Below, one piece after another: positions 1 to 9,078 of a stretch of 64,000 nt of DNA. The stretch comes from Symbiodinium sp. CCMP2592 (Eukaryota; Sar; Dinophyceae; Suessiales; Symbiodiniaceae): NCBI GenBank assembly GCA_905221615.1, contig CAJNDT010005001.1, positions 551,001 through 615,000 on the forward strand. Reading direction: 5' to 3'. The notes beneath the pieces were generated by a model. That model made no database searches. It saw nothing but the letters and a program-made list of their open reading frames with translations, and was not told the DNA's origin. Numbering within the stretch: the stretch's first letter is position 1; every line of letters starts with the position of its first letter. The position numbers and the translations under genes were made by a program.

Positions 1-84
1 TTATAAGTACCTTAACTGGGGTTATATGTAGTTATAAGTATAGCTAATCTAATTACAACACCACTTACTAAGTCCCATGATCCT
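1..84. repeat. Partial palindromic MITE cut by window edge
   Basis: This is one arm of the element family whose arms read CATGGGACTTAGTAAGT (or its complement). The missing half lies outside the window. Further copies are near 28228-28312, 50722-50852, 51140-51261, 55795-55899 and 59307-59428. Confidence 0.6.
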
Positions 85-427
85 TTAAGTTCCCTCTTTA
101 CCCTAAACCACAGTGTTCCAGAACTGAGAACGAGCGGCGATGTGATGGGAACCCGGAAAAATCCCTATTTCCTGCCTGAATCCCAAAAAACCTACCTTTT
201 TAAGGACTTGAAAAACAAGAACTCATCGATAGGGAACCCTACAAAAGGTGGGTTCTTTAGGGTCCAGGTGAACCCTTAACGGCCTTCGGGATTGAACTTG
301 CCAAGTTTTTGCAGGCAAGGGGGCGCTGCAGCTGACATCATTAGCAGCACCTGGGTGGTAAACCAACTGTGCTAGGTTGGAATTTTAGGTAGGGATAGAG
401 GTATCACTAGAAGCGCGGTTTGACAAG

Positions 428-546
428 CACTTGCGGGAAGAGCTACTTTCGTGAGAGCCAGCAAAGACACAGAATGCAAACACGCCGAGAAGGACGTATA
501 CTTCCTCAACACTCAACCCCAAATGTTCAACCGCAAGCCCTCATAG
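428..546 (+). CDS. Coding exon of unknown protein, ends at TAG
   Basis: A plus frame of 38 codons ends at the TAG at 544-546. The peptide is hydrophilic and protein-like (ATFVRASKDTECKHAEKD, then YFLNTQPQMFNRKPS), with no telomere-repeat-derived LNPKP motif. The exon probably starts after the AG at 426-427 or 439-440. A short upstream piece at about 328-356 (GAAADIISSTW before GTGGTA) may be the preceding exon. I do not recognise the protein, and the TAG could be bypassed by a GT at 547. Confidence 0.35.
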
Positions 547-1912
547 TCCTCTTCTAAGATTCACCTTGAAATGGGAGGCTCCTTCCCTGAGGTTTCAGAC
601 TGCAAGGGGTTTGGGGGATCCTTTGGCGCAAAGACAAATTTCGACACATGCCAAAGGCTTCAGCTGAAAGATGTTCTGAGATTTGCTCGTAGATGTGCAT
701 AGAGAGCTACGGATGTATATCGGTATGTATGTAGGCTTGATGGGTGGGAGGTTGGATCGGGAGTGGGAGGAAGGCGTGTGCATCTGCATGTGTATATATA
801 TATATATACATATGTAATTATTATACTTCTGGGAAGTGTGTGTGTATATATATATATACGCATGTAAGTAGATAGAGATGTTGTAAACGAGGACGAGGCA
901 AACCAGCCTGAAAGTCTGGCAGTCCCACGCAAAGCGATCAATAAAGTGAGGTGAGGTTAGGGCTGAAGAACTAAGCAAGAAGCTTAGTTTCTTGTTGCAC
1001 GACCATCTACAAGTGCCCATTTTGACCACAGTGTAGGAATCCCCTGCCAGCGGACTCAAGGATTTCAGTTCAAGGCTTTCAGGCTTAGATATTGAAGTTC
1101 AGGATTTAGAGCTCAAGATTTACAAGCTTGCGGTTTCAGATTAAGGTTGAAGAGGTTACCCGGTCCAATTGCCTAGATTTTCAAATCCATATATAAGCCC
1201 TTTAGAGAGGTGGGTTATTCGGCTGTTCAGGTGTGTGCTGAGAGCCAGACCCATTGAAGGTCTTGGTTGACAGCTGCAAGTTCTGGCGCGAAGGGCAGAA
1301 CAGGAAAGTGGACTTGGGAAGCCATGGATATGGCTGCATTTTACTAATTCACGAAGCTCGACGCCTAAGCCAAAAACACAACTGCTGGCATCTCTAGTGC
1401 TGCGTATTTGCACCAGCTGTGTTATTGCGTGAGGGTTTGTTCTTTGTGTATAGCCACATAGCCAGTATGTGTTTCACGAGAAGGATACATCAAGATGCAT
1501 GCGGCACGGTAGGGAACAAGACTCATGTGAAAACAGAACATCTAAGGCTCTTCGGTTAGTGTATTTAGGATATCATTTAAAAAAGTTGCATTCAAGGCCG
1601 TGCAGAAGCGACTTCGGGTTCTGCAAGGATTGAAAGTGCGCTCTGCTTCCGGATGCTGAAAACCCCTGGCTCGAAATCCGATGCCTGAAGCCTACCCAGA
1701 GGCTCCATAGTAGTTCCTTTTTGGGATTACCTTATAGGATTCTATATATGAACCCCAAAACGGGAACTACTTTGGAGCCTCAGGGTAGACATACCAGTAA
1801 ATGAAACCTCGTGCCCCAATGTAAGAGTAGTCCATTCCAGTAAAGGTAAATGGTATATTAAGGAAGAAGGAGTCTGCTCACTTGTGCCTCGTCTGTAAGA
1901 CCACCTGCCTGC

Positions 1913-1993
<81 letters not shown>

Positions 1994-2177
1994 CGAGCGA
2001 GCGAGCGAGCGAGGAGAGGGAAGTTCGAGGGAGGGCGGGACAGAGCGCCTACTTGTCGGGTATCATGGGGAACTAAAGGCTAACCTTTTTGGTTATATTA
2101 TATAGGGATTATATAGGGACTATACTACCCCAAAAAGGTTAAAGGTTAACTACTCTACTACTAGGAGCGACAGTCAG
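547..2177. other. Repeat-rich stretch with weak exon candidates
   Basis: It holds TA/TATG microsatellite (790-870), a palindromic MITE at 1693-1787 (arms GGCTCCATAGTAGTTCC), a GA run at 1914-1988 and a second MITE at 2050-2165. Weak minus-strand exon candidates lie at about 1000-1050 (AGDSYTVVKMGTC) and 905-965 (SPHFIDRFAWDCQTF). At 1605-1680 both strands are open and I cannot choose. Confidence 0.3.
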
Positions 2178-2280
2178 AGAAAGATCAGCTCTGCCATGAC
2201 CAAATTCGCAGGCGCCTGAGGACTTCGGAACTGTCGCCGCAGATCTTTCTGCCACATCCTTATTCGGCCAAACCCAACTG
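2178..2280 (+). CDS. Coding exon of unknown protein
   Basis: The plus exon lies between a TCAG acceptor (2174-2177) and a G|GTTCTG donor (2281). The peptide is basic, with KDQLCHDQIRRRLRTSEL followed by SPQIFLPHPYSAKPN. The donor falls in the arm of a MITE (2275-2392, arms related to CCCAAAGGGTCC), so the intron begins inside the element. A further piece at about 2430-2497 (KRLGKLTAGHWQAVRRHKDK, then GTTTAG) is likely another exon, but its phase does not join cleanly. Confidence 0.4.
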
Positions 2281-2577
2281 GTTCTGTGTACTGTTATGGG
2301 GAATACCTCCCCAAATCATAATAGTCATTCCTGATATAGAAACCCTACATTCTACTATATCGGTACTTTGGACCCTTTGGGAAAGAGGTATCCGGGGGTA
2401 CCGCGTAGACCCTAAGCCCTAAGAGCACAAGAAGCGCCTGGGCAAGTTGACCGCGGGACATTGGCAAGCCGTCAGAAGACACAAGGACAAGGGTTTAGGG
2501 GTTTAGAGTTTTTGGCGGTAAAGCTAAGGCTGAGTTCCAGAACACCTCAGTTGCGAGCCTAAACCCTAAAACCCTAT

Positions 2578-2700
2578 AGTAGAAGCCAGAAAGTCGGAAA
2601 CATGGCTTTAGGAGGATTCGTGCTAGGATCCCTTTCTACTTTACCTTAAGGGCATGGGGATGATGATGTTCCAACCTTCTGGCTTCTATCATAAACCTCT
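2578..2700. mobile_element. MITE family, arms CCAGAAAGTTGGAA
   Basis: A snap-back element with outer arms CAGTAGAAGCCAGAAAG and CTTTCTGGCTTCTA. Other copies are near 3793-3905, 8152-8255, 17848-17942, 21115-21228, 22227-22335, 27541-27645, 39328-39442 and 45172-45272. The ends appear to carry TA, which suggests a TA target. There is no coding capacity. The 22.3 kb copy lies directly after a splice donor. Confidence 0.7.
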
Positions 2701-2716
2701 GTGACCAGGCTCCTAG

Positions 2717-2936
2717 GATTCGATAGGTCGTCTAAAGCAATCGAAGACTCCCCAGGTTTCCCTGGACCCTAAGAAGCCTACCTTGTTAGGGTTCCTAGCT
2801 ATGGTTTCCTTATATGAGTCTTTGCAAAGGTGTGGTATTCAGGGTTAAAGGTAGTGGTTAGGGATTCTTTCTTGAAGTTCTCCAACACTTTTGGCCTGCA
2901 AGTGGCTCAAACCCCCTGCCAGTGCTGGGCATCCTG
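2717..2936 (+). CDS. Two small coding exons
   Basis: Exon 2717-2755 has acceptor CCTAG|G and donor CAG|GTTTCC (FDRSSKAIEDSP). Exon 2878-2936 has acceptor TTGAAG and donor CTG|GTATGG (FSNTFGLQVAQTPCQCWAS). Both splice contexts are good and the peptides are protein-like. They probably belong with the plus-strand exons on either side, but I could not verify the joins. Confidence 0.3.
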
Positions 2937-3044
2937 GTATGGTATACCTGGTCATAAGCCCCGTATGATTTCGGCGCGGTTTCTGTAGGGACCTTCAGAC
3001 TTAGACGAGGCTTCTGGTATACCCTGAATCCGTACCTGGATCCT

Positions 3045-3125
3045 AAATAACCTACCTTTTTAAGGACTTATATAAGGACTTCATAACAGGGAACCCTAAA
3101 AAGGTAGGTTCTTTAGGGTCCAGGC
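3045..3125. mobile_element. MITE family, arms CCTACCTTTTTAAGG
   Basis: A short palindrome whose arms read AACCTACCTTTTTAGGG and its complement. Copies are near 185-255, 10245-10330, 25742-25840, 31890-31985, 35402-35492 and 40665-40755. Several lie between exons of the same model, for example at 10.25 kb inside the 9.08-10.49 kb gene. Confidence 0.65.
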
Positions 3126-4042
3126 AACCCTAAGCCCCTGAACCTGAACCTGAACCCTTTTTGCATCAGGACTTGTGGGATCGCCTGCACCTCTGAACCC
3201 AAGACCGCTAAACCCCTTAAAAGGCTTACTGTAGGGGTTTAGGGGTAGGGGTTTAGGGATTTAGGGTTAAGGGATCCTAAACCCCCAAACCCTAAAAGTT
3301 TTAGGGGTTTATGATATGGGTTTAGGGTTTAGGGATCCTAAACCCCCAAACCCTACACCCCTAACCCCAAAACCGAAGCCCCTAAACCCGAAGCCATGCT
3401 CTCAAATGCTGCAGACCCAGCGTCCGACAGAAGCAGCAGGAGGGAGTCCATCACCACCTCGTTTTCGGGTCCGGGCCCTAAAAAGAACCTATAAATTTAG
3501 TTCCTGAGTTCACACGCCCCGAAAGTTTATACTTTCAGTTATATAGGGGACGACATTCTCCTAAAACGTGTGCGTGCGCGCACCCAACTACTATACACAA
3601 ACTTCCCTTAACCCCAACCCTAACCGCTGAAAGTCGTCCCATAGTCTTGAGTAGCAGGTGCTTGGATCATATGATGCTAGGTACTGCTGCCGGTTGATGC
3701 TTGAAGAGTCTACGGTTTGGGCTTTTTGGCTCTAGATTTAAGCGCAGGTCGCGATTTTGATAGAAGCCCATACTTCGCCCCTAAGCCCCACAGTAGAAGC
3801 CAGAAAGTTGGAACATGGATTTAGGAGGATTATAATGCTAGGATCCCTTATACTTTACTTTAAGGGCATGCGGATAATGATGTTCCAACTTTCTGGCTTC
3901 TACCTTAGGTACGGCCCCCTTACAGTAAGAGTCTATAATAGGGCTACTATTAAGGTCCTAATATAACTATATTGTGAATATTGTTCAACTATTACTGAGT
4001 GGGGGCCGTACCTAACTTCTACCGTACATTAACCCACCCAAG

Positions 4043-4690
4043 GTTGCGCTGAAAACCCGCCTTGTCGGTCATGGTCTTTGGGGTTAGGGGTTTAGGGGTT
4101 CAGGGGTTAGGGGTTTAGGGGTTTAGGGTTTAGGGTTTAGGGGGTTTAGGGGTTTAGGGTTTAGGGGTTAGGGGTTTAGGGGTTTAGGGTTTTAGGGTTT
4201 TAGGGTTTAGGGGGTTTAGGGGTTTAGGGTTTAGGGGTTTCGGGTTGCGTGTACCATTGCCAGGAGACTTGGCTACTGTAGCTGAGCCGTAAGCCGGCAA
4301 ACCCTGAACCCCAATCTCCAAGCAAGGATTTACAACATCCGGTCTGCTACAACATCTTCATCCTCTACTACTCGGAAACCCGAGCCAAACCAAATTTGAA
4401 CCCGGAACCCGAATCCGTAGCTGAATCACACAGGGTCCGTCACCTTCACAACTGGCTTCGCCCAACAGTCTGAAGCGAGCATGGTGCTGTGGCTTCATAT
4501 ATGGTTCCACACATAAAGGAAGTGCTAATTCTTCCATACGTGTTCGTTTGACGACTTATTTATTTGGGCCGATATTAATATTACCGACTCTGGGAAGGTC
4601 GTTTGCATCCTGGTGCAGCAAACGCCACACACCTCGAAACTATAGAACCCCGAAGAGGACTAACCTGCTACACCAACCAAGCCAAATCAA
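4043..4690 (+). CDS. Multi-exon fragment with a telomere-repeat intron
   Basis: Proposed plus exons are 4043-4082 (VALKTRLVGHGLW), 4264-4288 (DLATVAEP), 4323-4416 (KDLQHPVCYNIFILYYSETR and onward), 4434-4503 (SQLASPNSLKRAWCCGFIY) and 4598 to about 4684 (RLHPGAANATHLETIEPRRG). Phases agree at every join: 1, 2, 0 and 1. The first intron (4083-4263) is almost wholly TTTAGGG-type repeat, starts GTTAGG and ends CCAG. The gap 4417-4433 is only 17 bases, so that step may be wrong; the frame also stays open through it. I do not recognise the product. Confidence 0.45.
4082..4240 (+). repeat. Interstitial telomere array
   Basis: About 160 bases of TTTAGGG and TTTAGGGG variants on the plus strand, the longest such tract here. 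It is internal, flanked by coding-like sequence, and fills a proposed intron. Confidence 0.85.
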
Positions 4691-4874
4691 AAAAACCTAT
4701 ACTGAACTTAGAACCCTAGCAAAAATCATAATTTTAGCTGTTTCTTAGGGATTACAATAACAAAAAAATTCTAAGTAATTACCCCTAAGAAACCTGTAGC
4801 CCTGTAGAAACCTCTGTGTAAGCTCTGTAGAAGAACTCTAATCTAATGCCGCATTCCTAATGCCCCACAAGCAG

Positions 4875-4937
4875 AAAAGTCCGAAACTTCGTGTTGAGCG
4901 TAGGTTGAGTTTCTCCGGCTATCAACCTGACGACAAG
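4875..4937 (+). CDS. Coding exon candidate
   Basis: Twenty-one codons between a GCAG acceptor and an AAG|GTTCAT donor (KLRVERRLSFSGYQPDDK). A second open piece at 4953-5005 (AKTSDFASIDCVIANK) is in another frame. The minus strand is also open across 4857-5010, so the strand is chosen from the neighbouring plus exons. Confidence 0.33.
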
Positions 4938-5436
4938 GTTCATGAAGGTTAGCGCGCCAAAACTTCTGATTTTGCTTCTATCGACTGCGTGATTGCGAAC
5001 AAGTTCGACCCTAAACCCTAGACCCTTAACCCCTAAACTCAACCCTAAATTGCAGCAGAGATGCAGGCGTGGCATCCTCAGCGGCTCGGCACACTTACGA
5101 ATCCCAAAGGGTCCTAAGGACCTATGTAGTTGAAAAGGTGTCTATAGTATCAGGAATTACCATTATGATTTGGGAAAGTAGCCTCCGTAACAACACCTAG
5201 GAGCCTCTAAGCTGCAACGTGGCGTCGAACTGGTTTGGGGTAGGTAGTGGGCTTCTACACCTTACATCGGGGATGTGCGAAGAGCTTGGGCGACTTTCGC
5301 TGTTGCTGTTTTGGTTTAGGGTTCAGAATTTGGGGTTTAGAGTTTAGTTTAGGGTTTAGGGTTTACGGCTAATCGTTGCTATGGAATCGTAATTGCCAGG
5401 TTCGTGGACCTGGGATTAGTGATCTTTGCTATTCAG

Positions 5437-6116
5437 GATGTCGTCTCGCAGGATTCCGCTCCCTCCTTAGGGTCTTCGGGAAGACGGCGGCGGGAAAATA
5501 GGGAAACGAATTGTAGGACCTACCCTAAGGCCCCAAAGTAGTTCCTTTTTGGGATTACCTTATAGAATACTATTTATGAACCCCAAAAACTAGACCCAAG
5601 AGTAAGCTAGGAATAAAAAGGGTGCCCTTTTTGGTTTAAAGGGGCTTATAAGGGAACCTAAACCCTCAAAAAAGGGAATAAGGGCCTACTCTGGGTCCTA
5701 GAAAAGGAACTATGGAGCCTCAGGGTAGTGCCCTACAACTCTTATCTTCAGCTCGGACTTGTGCCGGTTAGGGCGGGGCAGTCTGCGACTACTTGGAGGC
5801 CCTTTTGACTTAGTAAGTAGGGGTTCCTTTAAAGGGGTTCCTAAAAGGGATCTATAGGGGTTCCTTAAAGGAATCTATAGGGTTTAGGGCTTCTTACTTG
5901 GAGGCCCTTTTGACTTAGTAAGTAGCGTTAGTAAGGTGGGCTATGGGGATTATAATGGGGTTTCTAGGGGGATACTAAGTAGACTTACTAAGTCAACAGG
6001 GCCTCCAAGTAGGTTTTAGGGTACACCGGTTTGCAGCTCAGGAATCTGTTTGGGATTCCGGGTCGAGGTTTCAAGGCTTCGGATATTTCCGACACCTAAC
6101 GCCTGTGGACGCTGCA
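5437..6116 (+). CDS. Two exons joined across nested MITEs
   Basis: Exon 5437-5512 follows a strong ATTCAG|G acceptor and reads DVVSQDSAPSLGSSGRRRR, then ENRETN. Exon 6037-6116 follows TTTGCAG and reads QESVWDSGSRFQGFGYFRHL, then TPVDAA, before GTTTAG. The phase is 1 on both sides. The 524-base intron holds the nested element pair at 5521-5727 and a composite palindrome at 5790-6011. The donor of the second exon is a telomere-like GTTTAGGG. Function unknown. Confidence 0.45.
5521..5727. mobile_element. MITE (arms GGCTCCATAGTAGTTCC) carrying a nested MITE
   Basis: The outer palindrome (AGTAGTTCC arms) is interrupted by a second element at 5590-5701 that begins CTAGACCCAAGAG and ends GGGTCCTAG. 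AAAA flanks both sides of the insert. Other copies of the outer family are at 1693-1787, 17477-17570, 36978-37048 (one arm), 40899-40991, 60372-60467 and 63541-63635. Related elements are at 53058-53156 and near 60280-60368. Confidence 0.75.
5790..6011. mobile_element. Composite palindromic MITE, arms TACTTGGAGGCCCTTTTGAC
   Basis: Long form of a family whose simple form is about 115 bases (29181-29294, 39443-39558, 54089-54204, 17049-17162). This copy and 20173-20394 share the same extra internal block with GGTTCCTTTAAAGG-type repeats, so the composite probably moved as one unit. Ends read TACTTGG and CCAAGTA. Confidence 0.75.
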
Positions 6117-6148
6117 GTTTAGGGTAAACGCAAAGTGCATTTGAGCAG

Positions 6149-6225
6149 ATTACGTTGGTGGTGTTGGTAGTGCGGGCGACAAGTTCGTGACCGTAGATCA
6201 TGGTTATACACGCATATACTTCTAG
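6149..6225 (+). CDS. C-terminal exon, ends at TAG
   Basis: A plus frame after a GCAG acceptor reads DYVGGVGSAGDKFVTVDHGY, then TRIYF and TAG (6223-6225). The composition is convincing. Its start phase (1) does not match the phase 0 end at 6116, so either a small exon is missing or one boundary is off. Confidence 0.4.
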
Positions 6226-6311
6226 GCAGAGATCACAGCATGAAGGCGTCCATGCCGCAGATGTGTGAAAGCAACCACATGTGCTCGATTGAACCTGAAC
6301 TTGCATTCTTC

Positions 6312-6355
<44 letters not shown>

Positions 6356-6390
6356 CTCTCTCCCTCTCTCTCTCTCTCTATCTCTCTCTC
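6312..6390. repeat. CT microsatellite
   Basis: CT dinucleotide run with a few T-rich interruptions between two coding-like segments. It would make a strong polypyrimidine tract for a plus-strand acceptor. Confidence 0.9.
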
Positions 6391-6458
6391 CTGTCATCCT
6401 CAAGTGAACTTGCATTGCTTCCTGTGAATGTCCTAGCCCGGAACCCTTAACCGCCAAG

Positions 6459-6551
6459 AAAAATACTGGGGCCCTACTCGTCAGCCAAGCGACTGATGCC
6501 TGCGCCAATAGCAATCGCAGTGGCACAGCCAGGGAAATGTCTGCACCTCGT
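6459..6551 (+). CDS. Coding exon of unknown protein
   Basis: The frame opens after CCAAG and reads KNTGALLVSQATDACANSNR, then SGTAREMSAPR, before GTGAAG. It stays open to 6647, but from about 6560 the DNA resembles a MITE arm (GGGGCCTCAATGATTTCAATAGGG), so I end the exon before that. Another plus frame at about 6655-6730 (AGIVSTELHPSDQATITMHD) may continue the gene. Confidence 0.4.
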
Positions 6552-7594
6552 GTGAAGTACGATAGGGGCCTCAATGATTTCAATAGGGTCCCTCGTAAGG
6601 GCTCAGAGCTATTTGAGTTCTATCACACGGCTGTACATGCGGAATAGCGGCCGGGATTGTTTCAACGGAGCTTCATCCGAGTGACCAAGCTACAATTACA
6701 ATGCATGATACCTACCTTTTGTTGGCTTGCGGGGTTGGGGTTTGGGTACCTTTTAGGGAATTTAGGGGTGCGTACATAGGAGTACAGGAAAGCAAATTTT
6801 AGGATCAGATAGGGTAGAACATGATAGGATTACGGAAGGGCGTAGGGGTGTAGAGGAGTATAGGATTATAGGGAGTCTCGGCCTGGGGTTTAGGTATGGG
6901 TTGACTGGAGATCCTGGGATCGAGTAGGATCCACAAGCTCACCTGCACCAAAGTCAAAGCACTACCTTCGCATATTTGTGGCAAACATGTACCACCCCAA
7001 CATGGCCTAAGCTAGGTTTGACCTGACCTTGATCCGTCCTCCTCCTACACCATGCCAACTTCACGAATCGCCGGCAGCGCTTAGTAGGGTTAAGTGTGAA
7101 AGCTGTACCATGTAAAATGAACACGTCAAACCCAGCCGCCCATGAACCTTCAAGAAGCCCCCACCCCCCCGTCCGTCTGAGGTCCCGGTCATGCTCAAAC
7201 GCTGTTTTCCGGACGGGGATGGAGGAAGGTTCAGGACAAGAGCCAGGGCTTGAGGGCTCCCCTCTAAAGCTGGAAACGGTTTAGGGTTTAGGGTTTAGGG
7301 TTTAGGGTGCGTGGCTTGGGATGAACCTCACCACCTCGATCGGGAACAAATCGAAGGAGAGCCCTTCTATATTTAGGCAATCCGAAGCCCGTGACAGCGG
7401 GGATCCTAAACCCTAAACCCTTAAACCCTGAACGGTGGATCAAGGTCTGGGATTGAGGTGCGCTGCGACTGCTGCCTCGCATTTTTATCGGGTTCGCGGG
7501 GCCCAAATGCTCACTATTAAGGCCCCCAGTACACCAATGCCGAGTCTCTTTCCAAGCTCTCCCGCTCTGGGTCGATGCTCGCAGCAATATAGAT

Positions 7595-7677
7595 AGCTTT
7601 TCGCCCGACCTTCACTCAGGCATTTAAGGTTAGGGTTTAGGGTTTAGCTTTTCGACCGACCTTCACTCATGCATTTA
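7595..7677. repeat. Telomere-repeat insertion flanked by 32-base duplication
   Basis: 7595-7626 and 7646-7677 are direct copies (AGCTTTTCG, then CCGACCTTCACTCA) with two mismatches. Between them lie 19 bases of TTAGGGTTTAGGGTTT. The layout is an insertion with target duplication. Confidence 0.8.
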
Positions 7678-7740
7678 GGGTTAGGGTGGGAACAGTCTAG
7701 GCTGAGAGTGCAGGATTCAGGTTTCGAGTTCGGAGTTAGG

Positions 7741-7923
7741 ATACAATACTACTACCATCTTTCGGTTCCTACCTCCATGCTTCATGTTCGGAGGAGAATG
7801 CACACCAAGACACGAGCAAGCTGCCATCTGACCTACATGGTCCCAGAACCAGAACCTACCCACTGGAAGCTAAACCTTGCTAAACATGTGTCGGCTCCTT
7901 CCATGGATACATTAAACTACTAG
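7741..7923 (+). CDS. Open frame, possible exon
   Basis: A plus frame reads YYYHLSVPTSMLHVRRRMHT and further residues to a TAG at 7921-7923, which is also the edge of a MITE (7920-8030). The segment 7840-7920 looks the most protein-like (VPEPEPTHWKLNLAKHVSAP). It also contains telomere-like LGLG runs upstream, so the start is unknown. Confidence 0.28.
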   Translation: MQYYYHLSVPTSMLHVRRRMHTKTRASCHLTYMVPEPEPTHWKLNLAKHVSAPSMDTLNY

Positions 7924-8437
7924 GTGGGGCTTTTAAAGCTTTTGAAAAATATTAGTAAATAATAAGATCCTCTTAAGCCCAATAAGGGAAAATATAAAAA
8001 TGCCCCCAAAGCCCTACCTAGACTACCATGTAGTCTCTGGCTACACCCTCATGCAGAATCTTTCAGGGCCTTCAAACCCTCCTAAGCACTAAAGCCTGAA
8101 TCCCCAAGCACTAAGCCCTTAAAAGAACCGTAAATCCTGAACCTAGGCCCTACAGTAGAAGCCAGAAAGTTGGAATATCATTATCGTATATAACCCCTTT
8201 AAGGTAAGTTATAGGGGATCCTACCATTAATCCATATTCCAACTTTCTGGAGTTCCCCTATAGATTCCTTTAAAGGAACCCTTAAAGAAACTAGAACCCT
8301 TATAGATTCCTTTAAGGAAGGTCTGGGAACCGTAAATCCTGAACCTAGGCCCTAAACGCTAAATCCCTCAACTGCCCTAAACCTTCAAGGCGCTTACAGA
8401 AGCCCCAAACTTACCTTTGCTTAGTAGGGAAGGGGGG

Positions 8438-8548
8438 CTGGGACACAAATGGGGTTTAGGGTTTAGGGTTTAGGATTTAGGGTTTAGGGTTTAGGGTTTA
8501 GGATTTAGGGTTTAGGGTTTAGGGTTTAGGATTTAGGGTTTAGGGTTT
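8438..8548 (+). repeat. Higher-order telomere-like array
   Basis: Three or more near-identical 28-base units, each of three TTTAGGG copies and one TTTAGGA copy. This indicates tandem duplication of a telomere block, not simple telomerase synthesis. Confidence 0.8.
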
Positions 8549-8880
8549 CCATTACGCCATGCTTCCAATCCCTACTAACCAAAGGTAAGCAAAACCCAAA
8601 GGGTCCAAAGTACCTATATAGTAGAATGTAGGGTTTCTACCTTAAGAATTTCTACTATGATTTGGGGAAGTATCGCCCATAACAGAACCTAGGACCCTTT
8701 GGTAAAGGACCCTTATAGATCCCTTACAGTAACCCTTTATAAGGCCCCTTTCCATGGGTTTAGGGTCTAAAGGCACTGACCAAAGGTAAGCAAAAGGGAT
8801 CCCGGACCTGAGAGCGGGTCAGCGCTCCGAGGTAGATATCCTCGGGTGGGGATCGGCAGAAGATTCGGCGTGCATTTGCT

Positions 8881-8993
8881 TTCCCAAAGGGTCCTATGTA
8901 CTGTTATGGGGAATACCTCCCCAAATCATAATAGTAATTCCGAACATAGAAACCCTACATTCCACTATATCGGTACTTTGGACCCTTTGGGTT
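8881..8993. mobile_element. MITE family, arms CCCAAAGGGTCC
   Basis: A palindrome with arms CCCAAAGGGTCC and GGACCCTTTGGG and a conserved interior (TACTGTTATGGGGAATACC). Other copies are at 2275-2392, 5102-5200, 8597-8702, 12548-12719 (split by telomere repeat), 30095-30200, 36155-36242, about 46217-46330 and 47508-47620. Confidence 0.75.
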
Positions 8994-9078
8994 TAGGGGA
9001 GCAGAGTGTAAGGGTTTACGCTCTCGCAACTCGGACAAGCCTGACGAGGCCTTGAAAAGGACTTGTACAACCCTTAAG

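Noticed and set aside
1605-1680. Exon on either strand
   Set aside because: Plus (ATSGSARIESALCF) and minus (SDFEPGVFSIRKQSALSI) both look coding; without transcripts the choice would be a guess.
1882-2076. Open frame through the GA run (Arg-Glu repeat)
   Set aside because: It is produced by the GA microsatellite; the unique flanks are too short to support a gene.
4082-4240. True chromosome end
   Set aside because: The array is short, contains variants and has coding-like sequence on both sides, so it is interstitial.
6233-6583. Minus open frame of 116 codons
   Set aside because: Its middle is the CT microsatellite read as Arg-Glu, and the plus strand gives better peptides on either side.
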